This document shows positions 9,384 through 17,114 of a DNA stretch of 49,976 nt, in pieces. The notes under the pieces are model-generated. The model was not told where the DNA came from, searched no databases, and saw only the letters and a list, made by a program, of their open reading frames with translations. The stretch's first letter is position 1; each line of letters begins with the position of its first letter. The stretch lies in contig PBFD01000005.1 of NCBI GenBank assembly GCA_002718595.1, positions 83,944 through 133,919 of the forward strand, read 5' to 3'. Both the position numbers and the translations under genes were made by a program. Source of the stretch: Gemmatimonadota bacterium (lineage in GTDB: Bacteria > Gemmatimonadota > Gemmatimonadetes > Longimicrobiales > Gaopeijiaceae).

Positions 9384-10064
9384 CTATTTGTTCCGAGTAC
9401 GCTTACGAAGTGTCTCCAGCGACAATCTGTGGAATACCTCTGCTATCCCTTTGTTGATCACACTGGGATGCTTCATTTCTTCCTGAGCAATCAAGGCCGC
9501 TGCCTGTCCCATCACCTGAAAGCGAATAAACCATTTTAAGTGGCTGTCCCCAACCTGCAATCTTCCAAATACCTGGTCGAGGACTCCGTCAACCGTATGC
9601 TTAACATACTTTCTGGCCGACTTTCCTTCTAATTCCAGAGGGACCTGTATTTCCACCTTCGAACCCAAGCCCTCTGGGAAAAACCAACCTTCTGCCGAAT
9701 TGCACTTTCTCATGTTGCAAAACTCGATGTGCCATTTAAACCAGTCATACTGCCAATTGTCATATAATCCATAGTATTCAAGCCATTCGCGTAATTTTAA
9801 CTCGAACAATTCGGGTTTCATTGTTGAACAATGCAGCGGACCCGAATCAAGTCTCTCCCACATTTCAGGACACATTGCTCGGGCAAACTCTAAGAACCTC
9901 CTTCTGAGAGCGCTTGTAGGGGTTGAGCCCTCTACCAACACTACATCGGCAACTTCATCCTCAAATTCTGGTGTGGGTGGAAACTTTATCCCGGCCTTGT
10001 CGGCCTCCCAGTATGGGTGCTTATTTCGGACCCTGAATTTCTTTTTATTGATCCAGTCCGCCAT
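9384..10064 (-). CDS. Unrecognised soluble protein, 226 aa
   Basis: I do not recognise this protein. It is basic at both ends (MADWINKKK and LRKRTRNK), very rich in tryptophan and tyrosine in the middle (EWLEYYGLYDNWQYDWFKW), and has no signal peptide or membrane segment. Two cysteines near the middle, in CNMRKC, and an earlier HCST could bind metal, but no known domain is evident. A start with a strong purine-rich binding site (GGGAGAGGGG just upstream of ATG 10064) and normal amino acid composition support a real gene. It is separated by over 280 bp from the next minus-strand gene and faces the deacylase convergently, so it is probably transcribed alone. Confidence 0.7.
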   Translation of the reverse strand: MADWINKKKFRVRNKHPYWEADKAGIKFPPTPEFEDEVADVVLVEGSTPTSALRRRFLEFARAMCPEMWERLDSGPLHCSTMKPELFELKLREWLEYYGLYDNWQYDWFKWHIEFCNMRKCNSAEGWFFPEGLGSKVEIQVPLELEGKSARKYVKHTVDGVLDQVFGRLQVGDSHLKWFIRFQVMGQAAALIAQEEMKHPSVINKGIAEVFHRLSLETLRKRTRNK

Positions 10065-10347
10065 ACCCCTCTCCCTTTGCGGCAGAAAACTGCCCTATAC
10101 CTACTGTGTGATCTACCTCTTAAATAAGGTGATTAACTCCATAATACAGTAATATGTACGTCATTAAAAGGCACAGATTGATTCGATTAATACTTTTTAA
10201 TGGTAGAGTGGTCCTCTTCTTGACCTTGAGAAAGAATGTAAATATTCCCTTTATGCTGGCATAAAATTGTCAGGTGCCGACTCGAAATGCCCCCATCACC
10301 ATTATTCGTGTCGCAAAAAACACTAATAACTCTTGAACCCTATATCG
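10065..10347. other. Intergenic stretch upstream of the unknown 226-aa gene
   Basis: This 283-bp AT-rich gap separates the hydantoinase stop from the start of the unknown gene, both on the minus strand. It should contain the promoter of the 226-aa gene and the end of the six-gene operon transcript. No clear terminator hairpin, RNA motif or supported small gene was found. Confidence 0.4.
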
Positions 10348-11745
10348 CTAGGGCAAAGACTTTGGATCTATTTTCTGGCGTCTTACTAGATGGCCACGAC
10401 CCCTCTTCGCTATAACCTCTCCATCTTGAACTATGACCTCTCCTCTCGAAAAAGTCATTGTTGGAAAACCTGACACCCTTAAACCTTGATACGGAGTGTA
10501 GTCCACTGCCGAATGCAAACATCTCGCGCTAAGCTCTACTTCTTTGTTCGGATCTACGATCACAATGTCTGCGTCAGCGCCCACCTTCAAACTCCCTTTG
10601 TTAGGGTACATTCCAAAAATTCGAGCCGGATTAGTCGAAGTTAGTTCCACGAAGCGACTCGGTGAGATACGTCCCGCCTTGACCCCATATGTAAACATTA
10701 GAGGCAATCGTGTCTCTATCCCCGGTAAGCCATTCGGAATTCTAGTAAAATTGTCACGACCTGTTGTTTTTTGATCCTCATAATGAAACGGGGCATGGTC
10801 TGATGAGACTTGCTGAAGCAAACCATCTTCGACAGTACTCCACAGTGCCTCTACCTGATCTATATCTCTTATGGGGGGACTACATACAAATTTTGCCACC
10901 TCGAAGCCCCCTTCCGGGTCATAAACTGCATCGTTTAAAACCAAATATTGCGGACAAGTCTCCCCCACTACTGGTTGTCCGCGCCCTCGAGCTTCTTCTA
11001 AATGGCCAGCTACAAGCTTAGATGTTACGTGAGCGATACAAATTGGAGCACCAGCAATCTCAGCTAACATGATCGCCCTATTAGTCGCCTCAGCTTCTAC
11101 GAGAACAGGTCGACTAGATGCATGAAATGATGGGCCCGTCTCCCCTCTAGAAATATGTCTTTCTATCAGGTGGGTAACCGCACAATCATTTTCACAATGC
11201 AGGTAAGCCAGTCCTCCTTTAGCGGCCAGCTCTTCCAGTAGTAGGAGCAAATCTCCATCTCCTACTTTCTTGTCACCATAAGTCATATAAACTTTAAATG
11301 ACGGAAATCCAGATTCAACCAGACTTTCCACCTCTTTGATGGAATTTGGATTGACATCTGTCACTATCGTATGGAAAGAGTAATCTATAATGCTATTAGG
11401 TTCTATCTCCCCTAATCTCCTATCTCTAGCCTTTAAGAGTGACTCTCCCCTATCCTGCAGAGAGAAGTCAATGATAGTGGTCACTCCACCACACGCTCCA
11501 GCTATTGTTCCTACATGGAAATCGTCCGCCGTTCTGACCCCTAGTCTTCCTATGGGATGATCCAAATGCGTATGTGTATCTATGCCCCCTGGCATTACCC
11601 ACTGCCCAGTTGCGTCAAAAATCGAACCATCGGTTTCTAAACCGGTCCCCTTCTGAGCGATCTTACCATCCCTGATTAGCACATCTGTTGGACCCATGCT
11701 GTCGGCTGTAACAACCGTGCCTCCGCGAATCAATATGTCAGCCAT
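10348..11745 (-). CDS. D-hydantoinase/dihydropyrimidinase-type amidohydrolase
   Basis: A cyclic-amide hydrolase that opens hydantoin, dihydropyrimidine or similar rings to N-carbamoyl amino acids. All metal and catalytic residues of the family are present: THTH (H58, H60), the carboxylated lysine in SFKVYMTY (K151), H183 in LHCEND, H239 in IAHVT and the aspartate of SSDHAP (D316). NGLPGIETRLPL and GADADIVIVDP are typical family segments. The length of 465 aa is normal and no signal is present, so it is cytoplasmic. Its start overlaps the end of the preceding aminotransferase by 8 nt, making it the last gene of a six-gene minus-strand operon. No N-carbamoylase gene is recognisable nearby; the amidase across the divergent promoter could serve a related step. 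The exact substrate is unknown. Confidence 0.92.
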   Translation of the reverse strand: MADILIRGGTVVTADSMGPTDVLIRDGKIAQKGTGLETDGSIFDATGQWVMPGGIDTHTHLDHPIGRLGVRTADDFHVGTIAGACGGVTTIIDFSLQDRGESLLKARDRRLGEIEPNSIIDYSFHTIVTDVNPNSIKEVESLVESGFPSFKVYMTYGDKKVGDGDLLLLLEELAAKGGLAYLHCENDCAVTHLIERHISRGETGPSFHASSRPVLVEAEATNRAIMLAEIAGAPICIAHVTSKLVAGHLEEARGRGQPVVGETCPQYLVLNDAVYDPEGGFEVAKFVCSPPIRDIDQVEALWSTVEDGLLQQVSSDHAPFHYEDQKTTGRDNFTRIPNGLPGIETRLPLMFTYGVKAGRISPSRFVELTSTNPARIFGMYPNKGSLKVGADADIVIVDPNKEVELSARCLHSAVDYTPYQGLRVSGFPTMTFSRGEVIVQDGEVIAKRGRGHLVRRQKIDPKSLP

Positions 11746-12958
11746 CTTCTTCCAGGCCTTCCACGAATTCTGTCATCCGAGCCATCGCCTCCTCTATACT
11801 TTTCTTAGGTGCCAAAAGAGATACTCTCACCCAGTTTCGCCAACTATCTCCAAAAGAATTTCCGGGGAACATTAAAACACCCGCGTCTCTTAATAGCCGG
11901 TAACAGAACTCTTCAGCACCAATACCAAACCGAGTCATATCAGCCCAAAGAAACAGCCCTCCATAGTGTTCTGCATATGGAACTCTCATCCTATTAAAAC
12001 CATCCATTAAAATCTGTCTTCGATCTTTGTACCTGCTCAGAAATTGAGGGCGAGAATCGTTCTCCATTTCTAATGCGGCCAGCGCAGCATACTGAGAAAA
12101 GGTTGGGCAGGGTCCAGACGTGGTTTCCTTGATCGATGACACTGCGTCAATAAAATCTGGAGGGCCGACCAAAAAACCAACCCTGAATCCAGTCATCGCA
12201 TATGACTTAGAAAACCCAGACAGCACTATAGAACGATCTCGAGCGCCGTCTACACCCCAAAAACAAAGAGATTTGTGATCATCAAAAATAATATCTTCAT
12301 AGATTTCATCAGACAAAACGATTATACCCATCTCCTTAGCTACTTCAGCTAGTTTACGAACACTTTCTACCGTTGCACACGATCCTGTTGGATTGGATGG
12401 GTTTACAAATACAAGCAATTTAGCATCGGACGCATACTCCCTAAGATCTGCTTCCTTTAGTTCGAAGAATCTGCCTTCCTGCTGCGTCGGGATTGACACT
12501 ATAGTACCTCCACATGCACCAATGGCTTGATCGTATGAAGTATATCGAGGGTCTGGACAAGCCACCTTGTCACCTGGATCCACAAGCGCCAATAGTGCCA
12601 AGAAGAGTCCCTCTTGGCCACCATTTGTGATTATCAATTCTTTTTCGGGATCCACAGAAATTCCCTTTTCCTCCATATATCGATCCGCAATTTTCCTTTT
12701 GAGATCGGGCAACCCTCGAACTGGGCCTAGGATGGAATTATCTGAACTTGCATCACGGTTTGACAAGGTAGAAAAATACTTCATTGTCCCATCAATTATC
12801 TCCCTTTGAGTGTGCAGATCCGGATCGCCTCTTCCTAACGAAATCACATCTTTTCTACTCTTAGCCAAATCCATCATTTTATAACGCAGAGACGTGGCTT
12901 TCTCACCGGATTCGACTGCTCCGCGGCCAGCCTTACTGCCCTTTTCTCTAGCACTCAT
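11738..12958 (-). CDS. Class I/II pyridoxal-phosphate aminotransferase
   Basis: A fold-type I aminotransferase of the aspartate/aromatic aminotransferase superfamily, 406 aa from the preferred start. Cofactor residues are intact: NPSNPTG (186-192), SDEIYED with D217 and Y220, and the Schiff-base lysine in SGFSKSYAMTGFRVGF (K251) followed by the phosphate-binding arginine. The C-terminal arginine that would bind the substrate carboxylate is in NWVRVSL. The ATG at 12958 makes an ATGA 4-nt overlap with the upstream gene and has AGGAG 7 nt before it; earlier in-frame starts at 12979 and 13033 would give longer overlaps. It follows a truncated relative that has lost the lysine, and precedes the hydantoinase. 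It probably moves an amino group to or from the acid made or used by the operon. Confidence 0.9.
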   Translation of the reverse strand: MSAREKGSKAGRGAVESGEKATSLRYKMMDLAKSRKDVISLGRGDPDLHTQREIIDGTMKYFSTLSNRDASSDNSILGPVRGLPDLKRKIADRYMEEKGISVDPEKELIITNGGQEGLFLALLALVDPGDKVACPDPRYTSYDQAIGACGGTIVSIPTQQEGRFFELKEADLREYASDAKLLVFVNPSNPTGSCATVESVRKLAEVAKEMGIIVLSDEIYEDIIFDDHKSLCFWGVDGARDRSIVLSGFSKSYAMTGFRVGFLVGPPDFIDAVSSIKETTSGPCPTFSQYAALAALEMENDSRPQFLSRYKDRRQILMDGFNRMRVPYAEHYGGLFLWADMTRFGIGAEEFCYRLLRDAGVLMFPGNSFGDSWRNWVRVSLLAPKKSIEEAMARMTEFVEGLEEDG

Positions 12959-13680
12959 GGCCTTTCTCCTAATGCCCATAGTGCCGCCCTTTGTGAAGGA
13001 GATGGGGCACAGATTGACGAAGCTTGTTTCCATCCAGTTATCCCTTTTAGGACAGAGGTATCGGCGGAAACAAATCCTAGATCAAAGCCATGTTTTCCGA
13101 GCAAGCTCGATAGGGACCCTAGCAAGATAGTGCTTGGAGAAAACTTCAGGCCAGTTACTTCTTCACCAAACAAAGTATCGCCCAATGCACAAATCTCAGT
13201 TTCGAACCCGCCGCTGGAAGATCCCATATTGGCTCCCCCTCTCAGTTCCCGATAGGCTATGGATATACCCATGTCCTCAGCGCCACAGACATCTATGCCC
13301 AGCCAATCAAAAAGTTTCTGATGATGGAGCCCTTTTTCTCCCGAGACGCGACCTCCTGGAACTAAATCCAGACCTAACATGGTCACAAAGACAGCTTCTC
13401 CTTCACTAGCCGTTATCAATACTTGATCTCCGCCACGAGAGTCATCTAGGTATTTCCCCAGTTCTCTTCCCACCATATCTCTGAGGTCTGCCATCCCTGG
13501 CCGATCGGGATAATGTGTTTCTCCTCTCCCTAGGTGATAACTAAGGCTATCAACCAGACCTTGGGGAATCTGAATGGCTCCTTTTCTTTTGGGCTTCCCT
13601 TCGGAGCTAGCATCTAATAGAACTCTAGCCCTCTCCGAAAGAGCTTCTGCAACTGTTGGTACTTTGTTCAATTTATTCAT
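12955..13680 (-). CDS. Degenerate aminotransferase-like protein lacking the PLP lysine
   Basis: A 241-aa protein that I read as a shortened class I/II aminotransferase. YPDRPGMADLRDMVG and DQVLITASEGEAVF match the N-terminal half of such enzymes. GDTLFGEEV sits where the DEIY motif belongs, and LLGSLSSLLGKHGFDLGFV (186-204) aligns with the lysine region. The Schiff-base lysine is serine (S192) and the phosphate-contacting arginine is aspartate (D200). The NPxNPTG segment is eroded to NMGSSSGG and the C-terminal small domain is missing. The frame is intact, and 4-nt ATGA overlaps join it to the SDR upstream and the aminotransferase downstream, so it is translated and retained rather than a fresh pseudogene. 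A role as partner or regulator of the intact aminotransferase is an inference. The homology is from motif reading only. Confidence 0.72.
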   Translation of the reverse strand: MNKLNKVPTVAEALSERARVLLDASSEGKPKRKGAIQIPQGLVDSLSYHLGRGETHYPDRPGMADLRDMVGRELGKYLDDSRGGDQVLITASEGEAVFVTMLGLDLVPGGRVSGEKGLHHQKLFDWLGIDVCGAEDMGISIAYRELRGGANMGSSSGGFETEICALGDTLFGEEVTGLKFSPSTILLGSLSSLLGKHGFDLGFVSADTSVLKGITGWKQASSICAPSPSQRAALWALGERP

Positions 13681-14495
13681 TCGTCCACTCCAGGTAGAAC
13701 GTATTCTGCAACCTCGTGAAGTTGTTCCAGGGTTAATTCTGATCCGAATTCTGCGATATAGTTAGCCAAAGTGAATGCGTCAAATCGACAACCGCTAATA
13801 CCACCCCTTAAGCAAGCTAACAAGTGAAAGGCGGGACCTAATATCGTGGGATCACTCCAGGCCTGACTGGTTGTTGATTGCAGTGCTACTACATCTGCAT
13901 CGGTAATAGAAGTGGGTTTAATTTTTAATCCTGGAGTAACCGAATTGACACTAATTTTTGACCCTGACAATTCTAATGCCAAACACCGAGTAAATGCCTC
14001 TATCCCAAATTTAGAAGCACAATAAGCCGTCTGATCTGCAAAACCTAGTACACCAGCTCGAGACGATATGTTTATGATTGATCCTCCCTGATCCGAAAGC
14101 AGAGGAACCATTTCTCTTGTCAGAAAAACAGGAGCTGTCAAATTCACCTGCAAAGTGTACTCCCAAGAATCCCTATTTATCTGCTGCAACGACTGCCTTT
14201 CAAGGACAGCCGCATTATTAATGATTGCAACCAGCCTGCTACTTCCTTGCTTGACGTCCCTGGTCAGCATCGATAGCTCAGATTCAGAAGCTAAATCGAT
14301 AACTCGTGTTTTTACCCAACCACCACTACCTCTAATATTCTCTGCCGTCTTTTCAAGCTCTTCTTCTACTTCGGAGGTTATCCAAAGGTGAGCACCAACT
14401 TGACCCAGGAAGCAAGCGATTCCCCTACCTAACCCCCGGCCAGCACCAGTTACCAGGACATCCATACCCTCTATAGGTTCCCTCAAATATTTCAC
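13677..14495 (-). CDS. Short-chain dehydrogenase/reductase (operon SDR)
   Basis: A classical SDR of 272 aa, NAD(P)-dependent and cytoplasmic. TGAGRGLG (16-23) is the cofactor-binding loop, NNAAV the structural motif, and the catalytic residues are serine in NISSRAG (S144 or S145), Y158 and K162 in YCASK. The C-terminal stretch after the PG motif is less regular than usual, with SGCRFDAFTLANYI in place of the common TGQ-type ending. It has a 4-nt ATGA overlap with the degenerate aminotransferase downstream and starts 7 nt after the DUF819 gene. In this operon it likely oxidises or reduces an alcohol/ketone intermediate, alongside the D-2-hydroxyacid dehydrogenase. The substrate cannot be told. 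Confidence 0.88.
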   Translation of the reverse strand: MKYLREPIEGMDVLVTGAGRGLGRGIACFLGQVGAHLWITSEVEEELEKTAENIRGSGGWVKTRVIDLASESELSMLTRDVKQGSSRLVAIINNAAVLERQSLQQINRDSWEYTLQVNLTAPVFLTREMVPLLSDQGGSIINISSRAGVLGFADQTAYCASKFGIEAFTRCLALELSGSKISVNSVTPGLKIKPTSITDADVVALQSTTSQAWSDPTILGPAFHLLACLRGGISGCRFDAFTLANYIAEFGSELTLEQLHEVAEYVLPGVDE

Positions 14496-14502
14496 TCTTT
14501 GA

Positions 14503-15699
14503 TCACCCTAACATTGCCCTGACTGCATAGGCACAGACGGTCCCTAGGTAATTACCCACAGCATAACCAAATATTCCCACTATAACTCCAGGTGCCACTA
14601 GCTTACCCCACCTCATGGCTAGGCTTATGGCCAGTGCAGAACCTGGACCCCCTATGGCCGCCTGGCTGGCTATTGTGACAATAGCCAAATCAATTTTAAG
14701 GAGCCATGCCGCTCCGTAACTTACAATTACGTGAACAGCCATAACGATGATCATGAGTGAAAAAATAGGAACACCAGCCTTCAAAACTTGGGAAAGCTCA
14801 GATGCTGCTCCCAGCTGGATAAAAAAGATATGCATTGCAAAATAAGAAAGTACTTCAGCCCCATTAAGATTTCTTACAACAGGTAGCAGGGAAGCTCCCA
14901 GAGCCAAGGTTGTCAGCCAGATGATATCAGGTATGCCTGGGAAAAGACTAAGCAACTGCTGAGCAACCCACAAAAAGAGAAGTGGTAGGGCACCTAAAAC
15001 AGCTAACTCCAACACATTAATCTTCGTATCTGTCCAGCGCTTTCTCATTGCCTCTGCTTCTGCTTCCTCCTCTTCAGAAATACCATCACCACTAGCTGCT
15101 ATACTCCCATCTTGAACACTGTCTTCACCTGCCGACTTGTTCGAACCAATTCGTCTCAAAAAAACCCCAGCCAGTGCAGTAGCAAGCCATATCTGCAGTA
15201 ACATATAGGGAACTGTAGACATATTATCCGCCACGGCTGCAGCAGCGAAAATATTTGTATCAATATCCAAGCTCTGTCCAATAGCAGCGAAATTTAAACC
15301 ACCACCCATAAATGCTGCTGCAAAAGCACCCGAAAGCTTCCAGGTCTCAGACCCTACAAAACCAGCTGTCGAAAGGCCTCCTATTATTCCCCCCACTACG
15401 CTACCTAAGCATGCGGCAGTATAGGCTATAATCATTGGCCATCCAGCATTTTTCAGCTCCCGCATATCCGTTCCCATGATGATCAGAACAATAGCATACG
15501 GAATAGCATATGTGCCCACAGCTTCATGGACTGGACCAGTGTGTCCTATCAATCCTATGTTCGCGAAAAATATACCGAGAAGTGTACAAACTACCGCAGA
15601 AGTGATTTTCTTTATGAATGCTATACGCTCTTCCAAAATTCTTGCAAAAGCAATGATCGCGAGCATAAAGGTTAATACCAATAAAGGGTCCTGAATCAT
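14503..15699 (-). CDS. DUF819-family integral membrane protein, probable transporter
   Basis: A 398-aa polytopic membrane protein with roughly ten hydrophobic helices in two halves, split by an acidic cytoplasmic loop around residues 185-220 (rich in glutamate). Family features are FMGGGLNFAAIG in the first half, QAAIGGPGSALA in the second, and the C-terminal GIFGYAVGNYLG. DUF819 proteins resemble inverted-repeat carriers; their substrates are not established. The ATGA 4-nt overlap with the D-2-hydroxyacid dehydrogenase, and 7-nt spacing to the SDR, tie it firmly to the operon, so it is the likely uptake or exchange carrier for the compound degraded by the pathway. That function is inferred from context. 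Confidence 0.88.
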   Translation of the reverse strand: MIQDPLLVLTFMLAIIAFARILEERIAFIKKITSAVVCTLLGIFFANIGLIGHTGPVHEAVGTYAIPYAIVLIIMGTDMRELKNAGWPMIIAYTAACLGSVVGGIIGGLSTAGFVGSETWKLSGAFAAAFMGGGLNFAAIGQSLDIDTNIFAAAAVADNMSTVPYMLLQIWLATALAGVFLRRIGSNKSAGEDSVQDGSIAASGDGISEEEEAEAEAMRKRWTDTKINVLELAVLGALPLLFLWVAQQLLSLFPGIPDIIWLTTLALGASLLPVVRNLNGAEVLSYFAMHIFFIQLGAASELSQVLKAGVPIFSLMIIVMAVHVIVSYGAAWLLKIDLAIVTIASQAAIGGPGSALAISLAMRWGKLVAPGVIVGIFGYAVGNYLGTVCAYAVRAMLG

Positions 15700-16700
15700 A
15701 CGTCCACCAATCCTTTTAGTTCTGATTCCGATCTCAATGAATCCAGATTATTTATCACGTCGGTCATCATACCTTTCTGTCCACCACCGGTGCCACCTCC
15801 CACGTGAGGTGAAAAGAGGACTTTAGGACAATCGACTAAAGGATGTCCTTGTGGCAACGGTTCATATAGAAACGCGTCCAGACCTGCTCCTCCAATACGC
15901 CCCTCTTGCAAGGCAGATACGAGTGCTTCTTCATCGACAAGACCCCCGCGCGCTGTATTAATTAAGACAGCGGAGGATTTCATCAAATCAAGAGCTTTAG
16001 TATTGATCATTTTTTCCGTTTGGCTCGTATGGGGCGCGTGCAAACTCACGAAATCACTTGTCTGTAACAGTTCCTCCATTCCCACATAACGAACATTGGC
16101 CTGGTGCTCATGCTCAGCCAGCAAAGGATGGCGTTTAGTATAAAGAATCTCCATGTCGAATGCTTGTGCACGGCGCGACACCTCGACACCGATATCGCCC
16201 AAGCCCACAAGGCCCAATGTTTTCCCATATAGTTGTTGGACATCGTCAAATTTCAACCAATTAAAAGCTATCTTGCGCTCATTAGTCTCAATAGGATCGA
16301 GGTCGAGGTCGAGGTACTCACCATCTCTAGTCCCTAAATGACCATCAACCAGTCGGCGATAACAGCCCAGCATGAGGGATATAGTTTGTTCGGCCACCGC
16401 TATAGCTCCTCGATGCGGTAATACAGATACTGTAATTCCTACTTCCCTAGCAGCCATCCAATCAACAGCCCAAGGAGCCCTACCCTGTACCTGAATGAGC
16501 TTAAGACTAGGAAGAGAGGACATCATTTCTTTGCTGATGTATTGCTTTGATGTCAGCAATACTTCAACATCAGTAAATGTGTCCCAGGGCGTATCAGAAA
16601 TATCGTCGTACCATATCACATCTATTCCAGCAGCGGTAAACTCCACCTGGAACAGTTCTCTAATCCACCGTGGGAAAGATTGGGCATGTAAGACTCTCAT
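15696..16700 (-). CDS. D-isomer specific 2-hydroxyacid dehydrogenase
   Basis: An NAD(P)-dependent enzyme interconverting 2-oxo and D-2-hydroxy acids. The Rossmann motif GLGDIG is at 166-171, and the catalytic triad is visible as R251 (NTARGG), E280 (LYEPLP) and H299 (SPHVGGGTGG). The length of 334 aa is standard, with no signal peptide. It is the first gene of the six-gene minus-strand operon and its stop overlaps the DUF819 start by 4 nt. The divergent 126-bp gap upstream must contain its promoter. The combination with an aminotransferase suggests that a 2-oxo acid is a shared intermediate. Specificity within the family (glyoxylate, hydroxypyruvate, D-lactate or others) is not determinable. 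Confidence 0.92.
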   Translation of the reverse strand: MRVLHAQSFPRWIRELFQVEFTAAGIDVIWYDDISDTPWDTFTDVEVLLTSKQYISKEMMSSLPSLKLIQVQGRAPWAVDWMAAREVGITVSVLPHRGAIAVAEQTISLMLGCYRRLVDGHLGTRDGEYLDLDLDPIETNERKIAFNWLKFDDVQQLYGKTLGLVGLGDIGVEVSRRAQAFDMEILYTKRHPLLAEHEHQANVRYVGMEELLQTSDFVSLHAPHTSQTEKMINTKALDLMKSSAVLINTARGGLVDEEALVSALQEGRIGGAGLDAFLYEPLPQGHPLVDCPKVLFSPHVGGGTGGGQKGMMTDVINNLDSLRSESELKGLVDV

Positions 16701-16826
16701 TATCCTGTTAGATCCTTATGTTGATTTTCACCAAATCCCAGATTATAGAGAATCCCAAGCTAAAGTGCCAATCTGTTGACCGGAGTGTTCCTCAGGGCTT
16801 ACACTCATGCAACCGAGAGGAATCAT
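16701..16826. promoter_or_regulatory. Divergent promoter region of the amide/hydantoin-type cluster
   Basis: These 126 bp separate the start of the six-gene minus-strand operon from the plus-strand Tat protein/amidase pair and must hold both promoters. GAGAGG at 16815-16820 is the binding site for the plus-strand gene. No clear palindrome or sigma site was identified, and no regulator gene lies next to it. Confidence 0.45.
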
Positions 16827-17114
16827 ATGAAATTAAATAGACGACAATTTACTAAAACGGCGGGGACTGGCAGTATCGCCCTAGCTATAGCCTGGCAACA
16901 AGCCTGTTCAGAAGTAGCAGAATCAGGTGAAGTAAGTACTGAAACAGTTGAAGTCTTACTAGACTCCCAAGGGTCTAGAGGTATTTACCAAGAAAGCCAA
17001 GAATTTGAACGGCTCCGTCGAGCGGTAAGTGGTATGATAAGGACTCAGCAAAATCTGAGGGATTTCACAATTGACGAGGACGAGCAGCCTTCCACCGTTT
17101 TCTGGAGAGGATGA
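16827..17114 (+). CDS. Small Tat-signal protein coupled to an amidase
   Basis: A 95-residue protein beginning MKLNRRQFTKTAGTG, a clear twin-arginine signal followed by a hydrophobic run and ACSEV, which could be a lipobox. The mature part is short and acidic with LRRAVSGMIRTQQNL; I recognise no enzyme domain. ATG 16827 is chosen because GAGAGG lies 6 nt upstream and it places the RR motif at the N-terminus; the frame is open to 16776. Its TGA overlaps the amidase ATG by 4 nt. It may be a separate Tat-targeting or membrane-anchoring subunit that carries the signal-less amidase out with it, or an exported accessory protein. Co-export is inference. Confidence 0.75.
   Translation: MKLNRRQFTKTAGTGSIALAIAWQQACSEVAESGEVSTETVEVLLDSQGSRGIYQESQEFERLRRAVSGMIRTQQNLRDFTIDEDEQPSTVFWRG

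Noticed and set aside
10154-10264. Possible 36-codon forward peptide in the gap after the hydantoinase
   Set aside because: No ribosome binding site and no recognisable feature; the AT-rich gap can give such frames by chance.
12959-13033. Longer aminotransferase start at 13033
   Set aside because: It would overlap the upstream gene by 79 nt; the ATG at 12958 has AGGAG and an ATGA overlap like the other genes of the operon.
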